Positions 1 through 7,254 of a stretch of DNA of 51,466 nucleotides are shown piece by piece; the first letter of the stretch is position 1, and each line of letters begins with the position of its first letter. Under the pieces are notes generated by a model, which saw only the letters and a list, made by a program, of their open reading frames with translations, was not told the origin of the DNA and ran no database searches. Position numbers and translations under genes: made by a program. Source of the DNA: Solobacterium sp. (GTDB taxonomy: Bacteria > Bacillota_I > Bacilli_A > Erysipelotrichales > Erysipelotrichaceae); the NCBI GenBank assembly GCA_017469885.1, contig JAFUFO010000029.1, positions 1 through 51,466 of the forward strand, read 5' to 3'.

Positions 1-179
1 AACGGTTTGATTCTAAGACACCGATGGAAGTACGTACCGAAGCATTACAATCAGAAGTACCTACTCTATATCCGATTCCTGTTAACAACAGAATCATAAA
101 GTTCAAACAACACTTGAATGAATTGAACGCAACAAAAAGCCTAACCGGATCAGCTCCGATTGGGCGGGCATTACTTTAG
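1..179 (+). CDS. IS3-like transposase, C-terminal end (partial)
   Basis: The reading frame enters from the left edge and ends at TAG 177-179, leaving 58 residues. The pattern KTPMEVR followed by YPIPVNNRIIKFKQ resembles the C-terminal tail of IS3-superfamily orfB transposases, which carry the DDE catalytic domain. The catalytic residues lie outside the window, so activity cannot be judged. The sequence just downstream (about 188-206) reads like the outward end of such an element. The family call rests on recall of this tail motif only and could be wrong at group level. Confidence 0.55.
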   Translation, partial: RFDSKTPMEVRTEALQSEVPTLYPIPVNNRIIKFKQHLNELNATKSLTGSAPIGRALL

Positions 180-206
180 ATATTTTGGGTGTCTACTTGA
201 CAGGCC
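1..206 (+). mobile_element. 3' end of an IS3-like insertion sequence
   Basis: The transposase tail is followed within 10 bp by GTGTCTACTTGACAGG (about 189-204), a typical IS3-family terminal inverted repeat style. Only this end is visible, so the partner repeat and any target-site duplication cannot be checked here. Confidence 0.4.
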
Positions 207-231
207 CCGGATCAATGTTCCGGAGTTTTTT
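207..231 (+). terminator. Intrinsic terminator after the transposase
   Basis: CCGGA (207-211) and TCCGG (219-223) pair around a 7-nt loop and are followed by AGTTTTTT. It would stop transcription leaving the IS element before the next gene. Confidence 0.5.
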
Positions 232-362
232 CTGCCTGAACGGCACATCCTTCGCAGATTACAATTGAGACAGTGAGCGCGCTTTCAATCTGAAACCGGC
301 GTCTCCTCAAAACAGCAGCGTTATTATTTTTCGAACGAAACAAGAAAAGACGGACAGATTCT

Positions 363-650
363 ATGAATACATGGAAACGGATGACCGCGGCTCTGCTTGC
401 GGCTTCTCTGATCTCAGCCTGCGATACGGAGGCGCCGGAGAGCACCGCATCCCAGACGGCACCGGAAGAAACCGCAGAGGCATCCGCACAGCCGGAAACA
501 AAACCGGCAGCCGCAGTGCGCGGACAGGGCGGAACTCCCTGGACTGACTATGATCTGAAGGAGAACATCTCTGCGGATATAACGCTTTCTCCGAAGGATG
601 ACCTGTATTATTCCGTAAACAAAGACTGGCTTGTCCAGTCGGAGGCAGGC
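363..650 (+). pseudogene. M13-family peptidase (PepO-like) lipoprotein, N-terminal remnant
   Basis: The product begins with a lipoprotein signal peptide ending in a lipobox (LISAC), then a Glu/Ala/Thr-rich linker. Around residues 60-92, PWTDYDLKENISADITLSPK and DDLYYSVNKDWL match the start of the extracellular domain of M13 (neprilysin/PepO) metallopeptidases. A full enzyme is about 650-700 residues with HExxH and ExxxD zinc motifs; none is present. From about 650 the frame continues only as antisense of the aldo/keto reductase, so the gene was cut there. The ORF formally runs to 932, but that tail is not homologous. Nonfunctional as a peptidase. Confidence 0.7.
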
Positions 651-656
651 CTTTTT

Positions 657-1550
657 TCATGGCAGAATATGTCCCGCCGCAAGATACAGACGGTACCAGT
701 CTTCGCGGCTGAGCTCAATGGACTCTGCCGCGCTGATTTCCCGCAGCCGCTCTTCACTTGCGGTGCCGGTGATGATCTGAATCCCGGCCGGATGACGGAG
801 AATCCATGCGGCCGCAAGGGTCGTCGGGGTGGAGTCATAGGCGACGGACAGTTCGTTCAGAACCTGATTCAGTTCAGCGTATTCGGGATCTCCGATCAGC
901 ACGCCCTTCCATCCCGGTTTCTGGAACGGTGACCATGCCTGAATGGTAATGTCATGGATGCGGCAGTAATCCAGCACACTGCCGTCATGATCATAGGAAC
1001 CTGAGGTTTCCATATTCACTTCCATTCCGTTTGCGACCATGTTGGAGACCGCAAGCGAGAACTGAAGCTGGTTGTACATCAGATCCTGTTTGACATATTT
1101 CTTCAACAGTTCGATCTGGGATGGCTTATGGTTGGAAACACCGAACGCCCGCACCTTGCCGGAGGCTTCCAGTTCATCAAACGCGGCGGCGACCTCTTCC
1201 GGTTCCACCAGCGCATCCGGCCGATGCAGGAGGAGAATATCGAGATAATCCGTCTTCAGCCGGGTAAGGATTCCCTCTACGGATTCGATGATATGTTCTC
1301 TGGACAGGTCATAGTATCCCTTGCATATACCGCATTTGGACTGAATGATCAGATCTTCCCGGCGGATTGATGAATCGAGGGCAAGCGCCTCTCCGAATAC
1401 CCGCTCGCTCTGTCCCTGTCCGTAGATATCCGCATGGTCATACCAGCTGAGACCGCAGTCGGATGCCGTATGGATAAACTGCGCCATTTCCTGCGGTGTT
1501 TTCCCGGCAAGCCGCATACAGCCGATGATGATGGATGATTGTTTCCGCAT
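657..1550 (-). CDS. Aldo/keto reductase
   Basis: A 297-residue cytosolic NAD(P)H-dependent oxidoreductase of the AKR superfamily, reducing carbonyls; the substrate is unknown. The catalytic tetrad is visible as D38, Y43 (YDHADIYG), K72 (QSKCG) and H109 (LLLHRPD). The C-terminal cofactor-binding region shows WILRHPAGIQIITGT. Overall layout resembles the E. coli YdhF type. Start ATG 1550 follows AAGGAG with 7-nt spacing. Its 3' end abuts the truncated PepO remnant, so a rearrangement joined the two loci, but the reductase itself looks complete. Confidence 0.9.
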   Translation of the reverse strand: MRKQSSIIIGCMRLAGKTPQEMAQFIHTASDCGLSWYDHADIYGQGQSERVFGEALALDSSIRREDLIIQSKCGICKGYYDLSREHIIESVEGILTRLKTDYLDILLLHRPDALVEPEEVAAAFDELEASGKVRAFGVSNHKPSQIELLKKYVKQDLMYNQLQFSLAVSNMVANGMEVNMETSGSYDHDGSVLDYCRIHDITIQAWSPFQKPGWKGVLIGDPEYAELNQVLNELSVAYDSTPTTLAAAWILRHPAGIQIITGTASEERLREISAAESIELSREDWYRLYLAAGHILP

Positions 1551-1639
1551 GGTCGTACTCCTTCCTCCCAGAGGGACTGCTTATTTTCTTTATCGTAACA
1601 TTGCGCGCATGTCCTGCACACCCATAAGCACAAATACGA

Positions 1640-1697
1640 AAACGGAACATAGCTTCGCGGATGTTATTCCACGTGCACTTACGTTCCGTTTTTTTAT
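1640..1697. terminator. Hairpin terminator between reductase and acetyltransferase
   Basis: AAACGGAAC (1640-1648) pairs with GTTCCGTTT (1683-1691), with a T-run on the plus strand and a short T-run (GTTTTCG) on the minus strand. It sits just past the stop of the minus-strand acetyltransferase gene. Confidence 0.6.
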
Positions 1698-1702
1698 CTT
1701 CG

Positions 1703-2293
1703 TCAGAAGGACAGCGGTTCGCATCGGTCGTTTTCTGTAACTTCCCGCATGACCCTGCAGGGATTGCCGACAGCGATGACGCCGGAAGGAATATCCTTTG
1801 TCACAACGCTTCCGGCACCGATGATCGATCCGTCCCCGATCGTCACGCCGGCTGTAATCGTGCAGTTGGCGCCAATCCAGACATCGTTCCCAATGGTGAT
1901 CGGTGCAGAGGTGCCGATCCCTTCGGCACGCTGTGCCGGATGGATTGCATGTCCCGAACAGGCAATGACCGTTCCCGGCGCGATAAAGACGTTGGCGCCG
2001 ATATTGACCGGCGAGGTGTCGAGAATCACACAGTTGTAATTGATGACGGTGAGTCCATGGGTATGAATATTGAATCCGTAGTCGCAGTGGAAACTCGGTT
2101 CAATAAAGGTCAGAGGATGACAGTCTCCGAACAGCTCCTGCAGGATTTCCGCGCGCCGTTCCATATCATCCGGGCTTGTCTGGTTATATTCCCAGCATAA
2201 TGTCTTTGCCTTTTTCTGAAGCTGTGATGGATTATCGGTGTGCCTGTTACAGTAACCCTCCTGTGAGGTCATGATTTCGAGCATGGTTTTCAT
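1703..2293 (-). CDS. Sugar O-acetyltransferase (maltose/galactoside acetyltransferase type)
   Basis: A 196-residue left-handed beta-helix acetyltransferase using acetyl-CoA, probably cytosolic. Hexapeptide-repeat turns run from about residue 80 to 180: NIGANVFIAPGTVI, ITIGNDVWIGANCTITAGV, TIGDGSIIGAGSVVTKDI. The N-terminal helical region (about 1-60, CNRHTDNPSQLQKKAKTL and the following residues) is the maltose acetyltransferase (Mac) domain. The catalytic His sits in SGHAIHPAQR. Start ATG 2293 follows AGGGGAGAA; the longer frame to 2404 would run into the neighbouring gene. It follows the acyltransferase gene with a 46-bp gap and likely shares its transcript. Confidence 0.85.
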   Translation of the reverse strand: MKTMLEIMTSQEGYCNRHTDNPSQLQKKAKTLCWEYNQTSPDDMERRAEILQELFGDCHPLTFIEPSFHCDYGFNIHTHGLTVINYNCVILDTSPVNIGANVFIAPGTVIACSGHAIHPAQRAEGIGTSAPITIGNDVWIGANCTITAGVTIGDGSIIGAGSVVTKDIPSGVIAVGNPCRVMREVTENDRCEPLSF

Positions 2294-2339
2294 TGTCGTT
2301 CTCCCCTGTTGTGCTGATATACGCTGTGGTTCGTTTGTA

Positions 2340-3398
2340 TTACTTCCGTTTCCGGCGTGCGGAAAGCCGCTGTACAAATGCCAGAACTTCATGGTTCCAG
2401 ACACTTATTATAAGGATTACCAGAAGCTGCAGGATATACTGCTTCTCCATTTTAAGCAGCCCGGCCGCAAACAGCACCGGGTACTGCCACAGATAGATTT
2501 CATAACTGTAGGTACTGACAAACCGACAGAACGGATTGTCCAGAAGTACACCGGCCTTCGCATCCGCATGACTCAGCATCCGCACCATCAGTCCGGAAAG
2601 CACCGCATACAGTACGATGCCCCAATGATATACCCACGGGTTTTCACCGCCCGCAACCGCGTAGATCACAATACTTCCGGCAAGAAACAGCGCAGCGGTA
2701 AGCAATACCGGAAACGGCTTCATTCGCCGGATATGATGCGTTTCTGCCTGGGCGCGCTGCCAGCCAAGCCAGGCACCGATGAACAATGCATGGATCCGGG
2801 TCAGCGTACTGTAGTACAGCATGGACTGGGACATCCCGCCGGAAAGCGATGCGATCGGAAGCACTGCCATTGCGGCAAGCGTCAGAATTCCAAACATGGT
2901 ATGGCCCTGTTTAAAGTGCCGGAACAGACGGTACAGCAGCGGCCATGCCAGTTCAAACTGAATCAGAATGGAGGTATACCAGAGATGCGTAAATGCCGAG
3001 TTGGCAGAGAGGTTGGCAAAGTAATCTGCGCTTTTGGAGATCTGCCAGTAATTGTTATACGCAAACAAAACACTGGCGACTTCCTCCTGGACATTCAGCA
3101 GCTTGAATTTATCGATCCGTGCGATGACTTCCACACTGATAAACAGCATGATGATCAGCGACGGATAAATCCGGAAGAAACGTTTTTTATAATACGCAGA
3201 GATTGGTGTTCCGCCCTTGCGGACCTCGTTGTATGCGGTCAGAAATCCGCTGATCACAAAAAACAGGATGACACCGAAGTATCCGCCCTTCACTGTCCGC
3301 GGAAACATGTGAAAGAGCAGGACTCCGACGGCTGCCAGTGTGCGCAGGCCATCCAGTCCGACGATCTGTTTTGATTTTGACGCTCTCTGTTTTCCCAT
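2340..3398 (-). CDS. Membrane acyltransferase (acyltransferase 3 / OafA-YrhL family)
   Basis: A polytopic protein of about 352 residues with roughly ten hydrophobic segments, of the family that moves acyl groups across the membrane onto envelope glycans. The family N-terminus is clear: LDGLRTLAAVGVLLFHM with the conserved His, then FFVISGFL and the basic YYKKRFFRIYPSL. It lacks the C-terminal SGNH domain fused in OatA, but the next gene upstream (3408-4190) encodes a separate anchored SGNH protein, so the two probably form a split O-acetyltransferase. Start ATG 3398 (or GTG 3404) is only a few bases from the SGNH stop, suggesting translational coupling. Confidence 0.85.
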   Translation of the reverse strand: MGKQRASKSKQIVGLDGLRTLAAVGVLLFHMFPRTVKGGYFGVILFFVISGFLTAYNEVRKGGTPISAYYKKRFFRIYPSLIIMLFISVEVIARIDKFKLLNVQEEVASVLFAYNNYWQISKSADYFANLSANSAFTHLWYTSILIQFELAWPLLYRLFRHFKQGHTMFGILTLAAMAVLPIASLSGGMSQSMLYYSTLTRIHALFIGAWLGWQRAQAETHHIRRMKPFPVLLTAALFLAGSIVIYAVAGGENPWVYHWGIVLYAVLSGLMVRMLSHADAKAGVLLDNPFCRFVSTYSYEIYLWQYPVLFAAGLLKMEKQYILQLLVILIISVWNHEVLAFVQRLSARRKRK

Positions 3399-3407
3399 GT
3401 TCACCCG

Positions 3408-4190
3408 TTATTTATTCAGCACACATTCATTGATCGTGTCATGGATCAGCTGTGCATATGCCGCCGCACCCTCCGGCGTGGGATGCAGACCATCCGCAAG
3501 AATATAGGCACTGAGATGTTCTGTGGCTTCGCTTTCCCAGTCAACGATAAAGGCGTTTTCATACCGGCTGATGGCATCCCGTGTCTTCGCATTGGAATCA
3601 TTGGATACGCCGACCGTGGTCATCCAGAACGTCGGACGGTCTCCGCAGCAGCCGATCAGTTCTTCGATATCCGCTTCCTCAATATAGGAGTTGGTGCCAA
3701 GGGAGAATACCACGACATCCCCAAGCGTTCCCTGTTCCGCCATCCATGCGGTAACCTTCTTTCCGTCATACATGGTCCGTCCGAATACCGCATCAAAATA
3801 GCCGTTCGGGAATTCTTCATACAGAGCATTTACTGCCCCCAGCATGACCGAGTCTCCGATTCCGACCACGTTCATTTCCGCCGCATCCTCATATATTGCC
3901 TTCAGCGGATACTTTGCGAGCTCTTCTTCCTTCCGTTTTCGTTCCGCTTCCTGACGTGCCATTTCTTCCTGCAGGAGACGCTTGCGTTCCGCTTCCGCTT
4001 CCTGCTGTTCCCTCAGCATCCGCTCAATTTCTTCAGCTTCCTTTTTTGCCTGCGGCGGAACCACAAAAAAACTCCGGACTCCCAGTCCGAACAGAACTGC
4101 CATCCCAATCGTTATGATCAGCGCTGCGATCCGCATCAGACGGTTCAGCGTGCGCGGTTTCTTTTTCCGTTTCTGTTTCGGTTTCACCAT
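3408..4190 (-). CDS. Membrane-anchored SGNH/OatA-C-like O-acetyltransferase domain protein
   Basis: 260 residues: basic N-terminus, one transmembrane helix (about 20-45), a Glu/Arg/Lys-rich coiled coil (about 48-93), then an extracytoplasmic SGNH domain. Catalytic elements are VVGIGDSVMLG (S114), the block III GTNSY and the Asp-His pair D233/H236 (ADGLHP). This matches the C-terminal domain of peptidoglycan O-acetyltransferase OatA, here made as a separate polypeptide. It immediately precedes the membrane acyltransferase. The expected job is O-acetylation of peptidoglycan or another wall glycan, giving lysozyme resistance; this is inferred from family and pairing. No strong Shine-Dalgarno is seen. 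Confidence 0.8.
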   Translation of the reverse strand: MVKPKQKRKKKPRTLNRLMRIAALIITIGMAVLFGLGVRSFFVVPPQAKKEAEEIERMLREQQEAEAERKRLLQEEMARQEAERKRKEEELAKYPLKAIYEDAAEMNVVGIGDSVMLGAVNALYEEFPNGYFDAVFGRTMYDGKKVTAWMAEQGTLGDVVVFSLGTNSYIEEADIEELIGCCGDRPTFWMTTVGVSNDSNAKTRDAISRYENAFIVDWESEATEHLSAYILADGLHPTPEGAAAYAQLIHDTINECVLNK

Positions 4191-4262
4191 ACACCATCAT
4201 ATCGGATTTCCTGCTCTGACGCACCGCATCCTGTATGGATTGACCGCAAATATGGTTCACAG

Positions 4263-4293
4263 AAAAAACAGAATCCGTTCCACACGGACTCTG
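4263..4293 (-). terminator. Terminator of the radical SAM/precursor operon
   Basis: On the minus strand CAGAGTCCGT and ACGGATTCTG pair around GTGGA and are followed by six T residues. It lies 50 bp past the second precursor gene and separates the RiPP-type operon from the SGNH gene. Confidence 0.75.
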
Positions 4294-4342
4294 CTCTTCT
4301 GTGCTTCATATTCTGCAGGTCTCTCTTCCTGCGCATTCAGGA

Positions 4343-4624
4343 TCAGGATACCCAGTTATACACAATCTCAAATGTTCTGCAGTTGTCGTTGGACGCGCAG
4401 GTGCCGCCCACGGTTGCGGTCGCAGAGCAGCCGTATTTCTTGTGACTGCGCGTATACTGGTTGTTCAGATAATAACACGCATCGTTAAAGGGGCAGTTTT
4501 CTCCGTCTTTTACGGTAGACACGCACTCGGCCGGCCAGTTGATTGTCACCCCGCCGCCGATGGCCTTCAGTTCTTCATCGGAAAGTTTGGATTCAAGCAG
4601 TTTTTTCTTCTCTTCAGGTGTCAT
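4343..4624 (-). CDS. Six-cysteine RiPP precursor peptide, copy 2
   Basis: 93 residues starting at ATG 4624, about 9 nt after AAAGG (a TTG at 4630 is a worse start). Leader residues 1-25 are acidic/lysine-rich and end in a glycine triplet (KLSDEELKAIGGG), the double-glycine cleavage signature. The core begins VTINWP and holds six Cys with spacing C-x9-C-x5-C-x15-C-x9-C-x5-C, two copies of one three-Cys motif. Its sister at 4698-4979 has identical spacing. It is last in the operon after the radical SAM gene and is presumably its substrate. No transporter or protease gene is adjacent. Confidence 0.75.
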   Translation of the reverse strand: MTPEEKKKLLESKLSDEELKAIGGGVTINWPAECVSTVKDGENCPFNDACYYLNNQYTRSHKKYGCSATATVGGTCASNDNCRTFEIVYNWVS

Positions 4625-4677
4625 GATCAAAGTCCTTTCTGTCTGTTTCCGTTTTCAGTGTACTTCACGGATGTTCT
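4620..4677. repeat. Duplicated 58-bp junction, copy 1
   Basis: This segment matches 4975-5032 at 55 of 58 positions. In the other copy the same bases encode the last residues of the radical SAM enzyme plus the ribosome binding site and start of the first precursor. Here they form the upstream region of the second precursor, including a relic of the maturase stop codon. Confidence 0.9.
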
Positions 4678-4697
4678 GTATTCCCGCGCATGCAGGA

Positions 4698-4979
4698 TCA
4701 GTAGGTAAAGTCGTACTTGATTTCAACCAGCTGGCAGGTATCGTTGGTCCAGCAGGTACCGCCCACAGATGTGGTCGCAGAGCAGCCGTATCGACTATAA
4801 GAGCGGTAATAGTGAATCGCCAGTGTATAACACGCATCAGTTCCCACGCAGCTGGATCCGTCTTCTACGGTCGCAGAGCATTTTACCGGCCAGTTGATTC
4901 TCACTCCGCCGGAGACGGTCTTCAGTTCTTCATTAGAAAGTTCAGATTCAAGCAGTTTTTTCTTCTCGTCAGATGTCAT
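4698..4979 (-). CDS. Six-cysteine RiPP precursor peptide, copy 1
   Basis: 93 residues from ATG 4979, two bases after the stop of the radical SAM gene; the preferred ATG is about 9 nt from AAAGG. Leader KLLESELSNEELKTVSGG is nearly the same as in the second precursor, while the core (VRINWPVKC and the following residues) has diverged but keeps all six Cys and their spacing, plus conserved YGCSAT and VGGTC. Tandem placement behind the maturase suggests both are processed by it, giving thioether or other radical-installed crosslinks; the product class cannot be fixed from sequence. Confidence 0.78.
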   Translation of the reverse strand: MTSDEKKKLLESELSNEELKTVSGGVRINWPVKCSATVEDGSSCVGTDACYTLAIHYYRSYSRYGCSATTSVGGTCWTNDTCQLVEIKYDFTY

Positions 4980-5032
4980 GATCATAATCCTTTCTGTCTG
5001 TTTCTGTTTTCAGTGTACTTCACGGATGTTCT
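4975..5032. repeat. Duplicated 58-bp junction, copy 2 (inside the radical SAM 3' end)
   Basis: Original copy of the segment seen at 4620-4677; the period is 355 bp. It spans the maturase C-terminal codons, its stop, and the precursor Shine-Dalgarno. Confidence 0.9.
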
Positions 5033-6493
5033 CTTCACAATAAGGTCTTCCCGCCCGATCGCCCGCAGGATATCCTCTTTCCGCTTCTTCCAACCGCCTT
5101 TGAAATATTCACATGCTTTCATGTCTTTTGCAAGATAATCATCCGGGGATGTGATCAGCGCTGTAGCCCGACAGCCTCCGCAGCATGCTTCACGGTACTC
5201 GCATTCTCTGCACTCCGGGTTGTGATCCATAAAATCCTGAATCCGGAAATTAATCACACTCATGTAATGCGACGGGTCATCGAGAATCTCCTCCAGCGGC
5301 TGCGTCAGAAGATTCGGGAATTCCTTTTCGATCGGCGTAGCGACAAGCGACATGCACGGAAGCACATTGCCCTCCGGTGAGACATACATACTGCGGCGGA
5401 CAACCGCGCACATCGGCGCATCCGCAAAGTTTGCCTCGGGAATCCATTTTTCATACATGCCCTGTTCGACCTTCTCTTCCGTGTTGTAGTGAAAGAGGCC
5501 TTCGAGTACCAGTGAGAGCGGAGCCCCGTCCTCAAAGAAATACGGAATGTAGTCCAGATAAATCTGATTTGCTTCGGCATCGGTGAGGTAGTGCTCCGGC
5601 TCATTCTTCCATTCCCCCTGCGGTGAAGCATTATTGATCTTGAGACTGGAACAGCCGACCGATGCGAGCAGCTTCACCGTATCCCGTATGCTGGGGGCGC
5701 TTTCCCTGCACATGGCCATGGACGCTGAGGTACGAATACCATGTTTCTGACAGCGCCGGAAAGCATCCACAGCGATCTGTTCAGCACCCTTTACGCCCCG
5801 CATCCAATCATGGTGTCCGACTCCGTCAAAACTCAGCTGGACAACCGGATGAATATCACGCTTTTCGAGTTCTTCAATAAAATGGTCATCCACAAGTTTT
5901 CCGTTGGAGTAAATGGTCGTAATAAACATATCCCGCTTCCGGATCTCATCAACCAGCTGCCAGAAATCCGGCCGGATCAGCGGTTCTCCGCCGGTCAGCC
6001 CGATTCCGCGGATTCCGCACCGCGCGAAGCTGTCCAGCATCGTCATCAGCTGTTCATAGGACGGTTCTCCGGTTAAGGCGTGTGGTGCCGACATAAAGCA
6101 GTGCCTGCAGGAATAATTGCATTTTCCGGTAATGGACCAGCTGATGGAAGATTTATAGCGGCAGTCATACGCTTTATATTCCTGATACGGCAGAAGGTGC
6201 TTCTTCTCCGTGCAGCGCTGTATGACATTCTGTTCTTCCCAGAAGTCATACCAGGCTTTCTGTTTCTCACTCAGCGCATCATAGTCAATCAATGTCTCGC
6301 CATCGCAGTCCAGCATCAGCGCATAGGTTTCCTTATCCACAAACTCAGTATTCGTCCCCAAGGCCTGTGTAATGCCGAACGGCAGGAGTTTCCATCCTCT
6401 CAGACAATATGCCGGAGACAGGATATATATTCGTCTGTTTCCTTCATCACGCATCGCAGTCACTCCTGATAAAACAGTTCTTTTCTTAATCAT
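4982..6493 (-). CDS. Radical SAM/SPASM peptide maturase
   Basis: About 503 residues. The N-terminal 100 residues, with an RRIYILSPAYCLRGWKLLPF start, look like a leader-binding (PqqD/RRE-like) region. The radical SAM core has CNYSCRHC (CxxxCxxC, about C125/C129/C132) and GLTGGEPLIRPDF. The C-terminal SPASM region shows CAVVRRSMYVSPEGNVLPC, CRECEYREACCGGC and a final CEYF, ligands for auxiliary iron-sulfur clusters. This is the architecture of enzymes that crosslink ribosomal peptides. It is followed directly by two Cys-rich precursors. ATG 6493 follows AAGGAGA; ATG 6454 after AGGAG is an equally good start. No peptidase or exporter is in the operon. Confidence 0.88.
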   Translation of the reverse strand: MIKKRTVLSGVTAMRDEGNRRIYILSPAYCLRGWKLLPFGITQALGTNTEFVDKETYALMLDCDGETLIDYDALSEKQKAWYDFWEEQNVIQRCTEKKHLLPYQEYKAYDCRYKSSISWSITGKCNYSCRHCFMSAPHALTGEPSYEQLMTMLDSFARCGIRGIGLTGGEPLIRPDFWQLVDEIRKRDMFITTIYSNGKLVDDHFIEELEKRDIHPVVQLSFDGVGHHDWMRGVKGAEQIAVDAFRRCQKHGIRTSASMAMCRESAPSIRDTVKLLASVGCSSLKINNASPQGEWKNEPEHYLTDAEANQIYLDYIPYFFEDGAPLSLVLEGLFHYNTEEKVEQGMYEKWIPEANFADAPMCAVVRRSMYVSPEGNVLPCMSLVATPIEKEFPNLLTQPLEEILDDPSHYMSVINFRIQDFMDHNPECRECEYREACCGGCRATALITSPDDYLAKDMKACEYFKGGWKKRKEDILRAIGREDLIVKRTSVKYTENRNRQKGL

Positions 6494-6628
6494 AAGTCTC
6501 CTTCGGTCACAGTAAAAGCAAATGCGCTGTCTGGATGCGGAAGTTGCCGGCAGCCGGACCATGATATCTGTGAATCAGAAGAATGCGTGCCGCAATGTTC
6601 TTTCCTGTCCGCGGGTTCATTCCGGGGT

Positions 6629-6634
6629 TATAAT
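6629..6634 (+). promoter_or_regulatory. Candidate -10 of the YbaK-like gene
   Basis: A perfect TATAAT lies 31 bp before the start codon; the matching -35 is poor. It lies in the divergent region shared with the radical SAM gene. Confidence 0.4.
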
Positions 6635-6664
6635 AGGCCGGTATTGGAACGGGAAACTGCAGGC

Positions 6665-7138
6665 ATGACAAAGAAAAAAGTATATGAGGCACTGAAGAAA
6701 TATGGTCTGGAAGACCGTATCACAACGCACGAAGAAACAATTGATACGGTTGAGCATGCGGCCATGCGGATCGGCTGCACAGAACCGGAGATTGCCAAGA
6801 CCCTGTCCTTTGTCGTGGATGAAAAGCCGGTCATTGTGGTAATGGCCGGAGACGGCAGAGTCAACAGTTCCAAGTTCAAGGCAAAGTTTCACACCAAACC
6901 GCATATGGTTCCCCGCGATCAGGTGGAAGAATTAATCGGTTATCAGCCCGGCGGGGTCTGTCCGTTTGGTATTCCTTCGGATATCCCGGTATGGCTGGAT
7001 GTTTCGATGAAGCGCTTTGCGTATGTTCATCCCGCCGCAGGAGATGAATACACCTCAGTCACCCTGACGCCGGAAGAGCTTGAACGGGCATCCAATGCCA
7101 TGGGCTGGTGTGATATCTGCAAGGGATGGGAAGAATAG
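6665..7138 (+). CDS. YbaK/EbsC-family aminoacyl-tRNA deacylase
   Basis: 157 residues of the YbaK/ProX editing-domain fold, which hydrolyses mischarged tRNA (Cys- or Ala-tRNAPro) in trans in the cytosol. Recognisable elements are the N-terminal helix and HEETIDTVEHAA, EIAKTLSFVVD with the conserved Lys, VVMAGDGRVNSSKFKAKF, and GYQPGGVCPFGIP, the glycine-rich substrate loop. Start ATG 6665 is chosen because family similarity begins at MTKKKVYEAL; the upstream extension is not conserved. A single-gene unit with a terminator at 7167-7212. The exact editing specificity is not evident. Confidence 0.87.
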   Translation: MTKKKVYEALKKYGLEDRITTHEETIDTVEHAAMRIGCTEPEIAKTLSFVVDEKPVIVVMAGDGRVNSSKFKAKFHTKPHMVPRDQVEELIGYQPGGVCPFGIPSDIPVWLDVSMKRFAYVHPAAGDEYTSVTLTPEELERASNAMGWCDICKGWEE

Positions 7139-7166
7139 CCATCCGAATCCTGAGTTCCAACGATAA

Positions 7167-7212
7167 AACGGCCTGTCCGCCTTGGGAAACATCCCACTAT
7201 GGACAGGCCGTT
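7167..7212. terminator. Bidirectional terminator
   Basis: AACGGCCTGTCC (7167-7178) pairs with GGACAGGCCGTT (7201-7212), with T-rich tails on both strands. It serves the convergent YbaK-like gene and the lipoprotein at 7255-8646. Confidence 0.75.
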
Positions 7213-7254
7213 CTGTTTTCGTTCAGTCTATATGCACGCAGGGGTATGGATTAT

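Noticed and set aside
2271-3374. 367-codon plus-strand frame
   Set aside because: Antisense of the membrane acyltransferase; composition and lack of motifs mark it as a shadow.
3441-4445. 334-codon plus-strand frame
   Set aside because: Antisense of the SGNH protein and of the precursor region; no supporting signal.
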